A stretch of DNA of 64,000 bases, taken from contig OZ010796.1 in the NCBI GenBank assembly GCA_963932465.1, positions 75,350,974 to 75,414,973 on the forward strand, in the 5' to 3' direction. The notes beneath the pieces were generated by a model. It saw only the letters and a program-made list of their open reading frames with translations, made no database searches and was not told where the DNA came from. This DNA is from Maratus speciosus. Taxonomy: Eukaryota; Arthropoda; Arachnida; Araneae; Salticidae. The translations under genes were made by a program, and so were the position numbers. Of the stretch, positions 59,825 through 64,000 are shown in pieces (position 1 is the stretch's first letter; each line of letters begins with the position of its first letter).

Positions 59825-60219
59825 AGTCCAAGAGCCGACTGCACATAACTTATGTTATCAAGCACAAGAAAAAAACCTTTATTTTATGGAAGAGTAGAAG
59901 AAGGGGAATCTAAGGATCCATGTCTGCCGGGAGTGAAGTGGTGCATAAGCCAAAAATTAATACCACCAGTGGTTGATTCGTAGGTTTATCATTGTGTTAG
60001 TCCTACAAACAAAGGTATGAAAACAGGGAGGCCTGGGAGCAGGAAAACACAATGATAAACCTACGAGTCAACCACTGATGGTATTAATTTTTGGCTTATG
60101 CTGCACTTCACTTCCGGCAGACATGGATCATAACGTCCCCCTACTTCTAGTCTTCCATAAAATAAAGGTTTTTTCTTGTGCTTGATAACATAGGTTTTTG
60201 TACTGTCGGCTCTTGGACT
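59825..60219. mobile_element. 395-bp foldback MITE, copy 1
   Basis: Starts AGTCCAAGAGCCGAC and ends GTCGGCTCTTGGACT. The arms of about 170 bp are inverted copies (TTATCAAGCACAAGAAAAAA, ATGTCTGCCGG...GAAGTG, AGCCAAAAATTAATACCA) around a short centre with CCTACAAACAAAGGTATGAA. Flanked by AT on both sides. Same family as 61,610-62,006, in the opposite orientation. Confidence 0.9.
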
Positions 60220-61310
60220 ATTAGTGTAATCTCACGTGAAAACATTCGTACTCTGTTGTTAAACCTATAGAAGCATTCTCGTTTGAATTTTAATATTTAA
60301 TTTTTTTTTCATATACCTGAGGTCGATGTGTAACGTTGTGCATTTCTACTTTTTTGATTTAATTGAATTTTTTTAATATGAGGATCAGGTTAAATTTCAA
60401 AATCGGCTCCAAACATTTTCCAAAAATGAGAGTGTTCGAAAAAAAAATTGTAACCAAACTCGAAAAAGCACAAAAACGCAACATTAGATATCAAGCTTAG
60501 ATACCTCATGAGAAAAAATTATTTGTAAGTAGTAAAACGCAAGATATTTATCAAAAACACTTTAGTATTAACATTAGCTTGCGAATGTCATTGTGTGACA
60601 AATGTAGTCTCTTAATTCATATCACTGTGACTTTAAACGTCTCAGTCTCAATTGTAATATTGCAACTACTGCCGTAAAATCTATGAAAATGAAATCTGTC
60701 TAACCGAATCCGGTCTTAAATGAAAAAAATATATATATTTTCAACAAAAAAAAAATATCAACAATCATACTTGCTAAGATAGAAACCTGTATAAAACGGT
60801 ATATTTTCCGATTCCCTTTTCAACGAATCCGTATTTGACAAAGCTACATTTTAAATTTCAAAATAAGTCTGAAATTAGAAAATTAAAATTCGAATTGTAA
60901 TTTTTCTTGGCGAAGAAGGGGGCGCCAAAAACCATGTTTGCACCGGGTGCCATAAAGGTACTTTCAGCCCTGGAAATAAGATTAGTTAAGAGTTTACTGA
61001 TATAGAAAGTAACATATGAAAAATTGAAGTCGTGTATAAGTTACAGGCTTTTTGTGGTAACATATGCCTGACACCAGAAGTCTCATCTGCGACATCCTTG
61101 ATCAGGGGTTTATTCTTTCACCCAGGTACCAGCCCTCTTCCCTGATCTCTGTCACAGAATCCTCAACTAACAGGAATAAATTTTAAAAATCATCAACATT
61201 ACTGTCAATCAAAGTATCACGAGTAATGCATCTAAAGTTGGATAATAATCCACAAACAGTCCATCCATATGGGGCATCATCTTTATGGGGATGACACCCC
61301 TCAACATTTA
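60220..61310. other. Non-coding stretch with an old repeat
   Basis: 60,370-60,600 resembles 42,040-42,250 (TGAGGAT, AAATCGG.TC, ATGAGAAAAAATTATTTGTA, TTAACATTAGC). It is a dispersed family without coding capacity. Nothing else recognised. Confidence 0.5.
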
Positions 61311-61315
61311 ATTTT

Positions 61316-62635
61316 TTAAAAATTTCGAATTGCAAGTTCTACATGCACTCTACATGACGGAATTTTTCTTGTGTCTTCTACTTCTTCCTGTGGAAACTGG
61401 AGCTCAGATCCCATTGGAGATACATTACTTTTCAATCCTAAATTTTTAATTTTTTCTTTAATGGTGAAACCTTTATCCACCATTATTGAATCACCTGCTA
61501 AAACATGCCCCATCTTCAGCTTATCTTCTAATAACTGATATAAGCCTCACATTTCTGTAATCTTTTTATCAGACACTGATCCAGTGTATAACTTTGAAAT
61601 GAAAATTATAGTCCAAGAGCTGACAGAACAAAAACCTGTGTTATCAAGCACAAGAAAAAAACCTTTATTTTATGGAAGAGTAGAAGTAAGGGATTCTAAT
61701 GCTCCATGTCTGCCGGAAGTGAAGTGGTGCATAAGCCAAAAATTAATACCACCAGTGGTTGACTCGTAGATTTATCATTGTGTTTTCCTGCTCCCAGTCC
61801 TCCATCTTTTCATACCTTTGTTTGTAGGACAAACGCAATGATAAACCTACGAAACAACCACTGTTGGTGTTAATTTTTGGCGTATGCACCACTTCACTTC
61901 CGGCAGACATGGATCATTAGATTCCCCTACTTCTACTCTTCCATAAAATAAAGGTTTTTTTCTTGTGCTTGATAACATAGGTTTTTGTGCTGTCGGCTCT
62001 TGGACTATGATGGATCCAGCAGGGCTGCATCCAACAAGACCTTTCACAGTATTGTGTGACTTATATGCCGAGTAAGATTGGGACTGCTTCAGCTGATCTT
62101 ATGAGTATTGGATCTTCGATTCTGTGCAATCTAAGATGAGAATTGTCGTAGGGAATTTTCTATTAAATTCTTCTGGTGCAGAAGAAAGGATAATATCACG
62201 ACTTTTCCAAATGCTCAAATAACCAAGTCGTGAATAAATTAGATTAATCCAATTTGTGAAAATATTTGCTACGACTTTTAAGCATATACAAAATCTTGCT
62301 GCCAAATCTTTATTATTAAATCCCTGTCCTAATCTCATGAGTACTATGAAAATTTGTTTATCAGCTTTTATTTTTGAACAGAATGAAAGCTTGTTTTGAG
62401 TATTGACAAATTTTAGGAATTCATTATAAACATTTTCATTATAAAAACCTGTATAATAAGATATCAAAACTTTGCTTCCTTTTAGTTCAGAAAAAGTCTG
62501 ATCTTCATTTGGTTGTGGTTCATAAACATGATTATCCACTGCATTCTTCAAAACATCGTTTTCTTTTTCCACAACTTTCAGACGTTCTTCGGCAACTTCT
62601 ATACGTTCCTCCAAGTATTCTAAAAAATACACCAA
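61316..62635 (-). pseudogene. DDE_Tnp_4-type transposase relic, split by a foldback MITE
   Basis: The minus strand from 62,635 begins just inside a possible splice acceptor (TTTTTTAG/AATAC). It encodes a coiled-coil segment (LEERIEVAEERLKVVEKEND), then an HTH-like part (MRLGQGFNNKDLAARF), then LILDCTESKIQYS carrying the first catalytic Asp. After a stop it continues SYSAYKSHNTVKGLVGCSPA and GSII, where the MITE at 61,610-62,006 is inserted. Past the MITE it resumes as FISKLYTGSVSDKKITEM, then LAGDSIMVDKGFTIKEKIKN (second Asp), then EVEDTRKIPSCRVHVELAIR (conserved Arg/His/Glu). The layout matches THAP-associated DDE_Tnp_4 nucleases (PIF/Harbinger-like/ISL2EU group). Several in-frame stops; not functional. 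Confidence 0.82.
61610..62006. mobile_element. 397-bp foldback MITE, copy 2
   Basis: Ends AGTCCAAGAGC and GCTCTTGGACT. It is inserted in the transposase relic with only AT repeated at the junctions. Removing it restores continuity of the transposase reading. Its arms keep a short open frame (SSTRKKPLFYGRVEV) that runs on from the transposase frame; I treat that as chance. Confidence 0.9.
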
Positions 62636-62639
62636 AGAG

Positions 62640-63114
62640 AAAAAATGTATAAGACCTTCAATCTACACAAGACAAAATATTCAATAATAGATTTTCTGGC
62701 AACACAATGAACATTATAAAAAATACATTCATTACTTAAATTGAAGGATTTGCATATTTTATTTAAACTCTTACGAGTGAGACTAAATCGCCGACGGAAA
62801 AACTGAGTCTATTAATGAAGAAATGAGACTAAATAAAAAAAAAATAACAACAAAAGAAAAAAAGAACTGCAAAGAAATCTAAAACTGTTTTGTTTTAGCC
62901 TGTTTCTGTAGCATAAATATTCCAAAGATGCGCGATATAACAAGGAAATCTAAGTGAAATGTTCCAACAATTACTTTGAAATTACAATATATACCTAATT
63001 AGAAAAAAATAAAGTTTTGGCATAGCTCTATAGCCTGTAATTTTTCAGAGACAAACAAAAAATTTACTCTCCCTGTCAGAAGATCCACTCGCCAGTGGCG
63101 AGTAAAATGATGTA
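62640..63114. other. Non-coding stretch
   Basis: No exon recognised, although the N-terminal exon of the transposase relic could lie here. A short duplication GAGACTAAAT / GTGAGACTAAATCG occurs at about 62,780 and 62,825. Confidence 0.45.
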
Positions 63115-63302
63115 CAGTGGTGTAGTCGTAAAAAAAACAGAGGGTATACGCTCTAAGAAGAGGGTATACGCTCAAGACAGAGCGTATACCCTAGAGTGTA
63201 TATACTATAGCTTTCTTGGGAAACAAAGGGTATACGGTGTTCCTTAAAAAAATCAAGAGAGTATACGGCGTATACCACCGTATACCCTCCACTACATCCC
63301 TG
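63115..63302. mobile_element. hAT-type MITE, 188 bp, copy 2
   Basis: Ends CAGTGGTGTAGTCG and CACTACATCCCTG, with exact 8-bp duplications ATGATGTA (63,107-63,114; 63,303-63,310). Nearly identical to 38,997-39,183. It contains AGAGGGTATACGCTC repeats and CGTATACC complements. Confidence 0.92.
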
Positions 63303-63310
63303 ATGATGTA

Positions 63311-64000
63311 CTTTCACACCTCTTGCAATATAAGACATTAGCAATATATGTGCAAGTGGCGCAGCCAGTATTATCATCTGAAAGGGATTTTGAACAATTT
63401 CATCGTGTTCAAAAGGTAGGGTTTAGTAAATATGATACATAAAAACTAATGTAATAAAAAACAGAAACAACCATAATAAAATTAGAATTTATGTATTTAA
63501 AGGTTTCCTAAAAGTACATTTCATTTAATCTTATGAGAGGGGGTGGGGGGGGGGGAAAGAGCCATAGTAGTGACATTCATTCTAGTTTGCTGCTATTGCG
63601 CCTAACTTTTACTTTCATTAATTTTGTAGTGAAATAAAAGCTGCTGTTACAAAGCATTGAAACATTTGAATGGTAAAAATTGTATTCTGTTTATACTTTT
63701 CTTTATTTTGGTTTTTACACATTATATTTTCATCTTAACACAATGGATTTTCTTTGTATCTTATCAATTTTTAAATACTCTGGGAAGGTTTTTAACTCCA
63801 AAATGCCCTTCCCCTCCTTTGCTGTGCCAGTTTATGCTATTTATATTCGTACAAAATATGAGTATTAATCTTTCTACATTTATTTTAATGTTTAATGCAT
63901 AAAATACAAAAATTCTAATATAATTCATTCTTTGAAATTAAATATTTTGTGGAGAGTGAACTTTTCATAAAATAAATATATATAATAGAACATTAACAAT
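63311..64000. other. Non-coding AT-rich stretch
   Basis: Nothing recognised apart from a G run at 63,538-63,556. Confidence 0.55.

Overview
The window is eukaryotic: strongly AT-rich, with no operons or ribosome-binding sites. It is dominated by nested transposable elements around one multi-finger C2H2 zinc-finger locus. The mix of element types (Ty3/gypsy, piggyBac, hAT, pogo, Harbinger-type), the short-finger C2H2 array and the base composition suggest an arthropod, perhaps a chelicerate such as a spider. That placement is inference; no rRNA, mitochondrial or conserved single-copy gene is present to fix it.

Layout. 1-10.6 kb: old repeats, including an inverted partner of a repeat at 40.6-41.6 kb, a TTAA-flanked 747-bp element, a pogo/Tigger relic (5.65-6.84 kb), a 418-bp TTAA MITE and a dyad-rich minisatellite (9.3-9.7 kb). 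10.68-12.0 kb: the main zinc-finger gene (13 fingers in one reading frame). 12-30.5 kb: a tandem duplication of the zinc-finger 3' part, its 3' flank and the 5' end of a hAT element. The hAT survives complete only in the last copy (27.49-30.47 kb, 8-bp target duplication). Each full hAT 5' end carries a roughly 400-bp palindrome with head-to-head tRNA-like arms. One duplicated copy was hit by a piggyBac element (17.82-24.84 kb, TTAA), and that element was hit by a short-LTR Ty3/gypsy element (18.43-23.10 kb, 5-bp duplication ATTAC). 30.5-43.5 kb: foldback and MITE debris, a Harbinger-like relic, and a broken second copy of the same gypsy family (Gypsy-2) cut by a 1.9-kb MITE. 43.6-57.6 kb: a third, minus-strand gypsy element (Gypsy-3, 800-bp LTRs). 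It is swollen by two hAT insertions with exact 8-bp duplications and by a 3.4-kb AT-rich foldback insertion. 57.6-64 kb: a pogo-type MITE, two copies of a 395-bp foldback (one splitting a DDE transposase relic), and a 188-bp hAT MITE.

No element looks fully intact. The zinc-finger array at 10,864-12,000 is the only plausible host gene, and it may itself be decaying. The most useful result is an ordered insertion history, in which paralogous copies provide empty sites for several insertions. The names Gypsy-1, Gypsy-2, Gypsy-3, hAT-A, hAT-B and hAT-C are local labels only.
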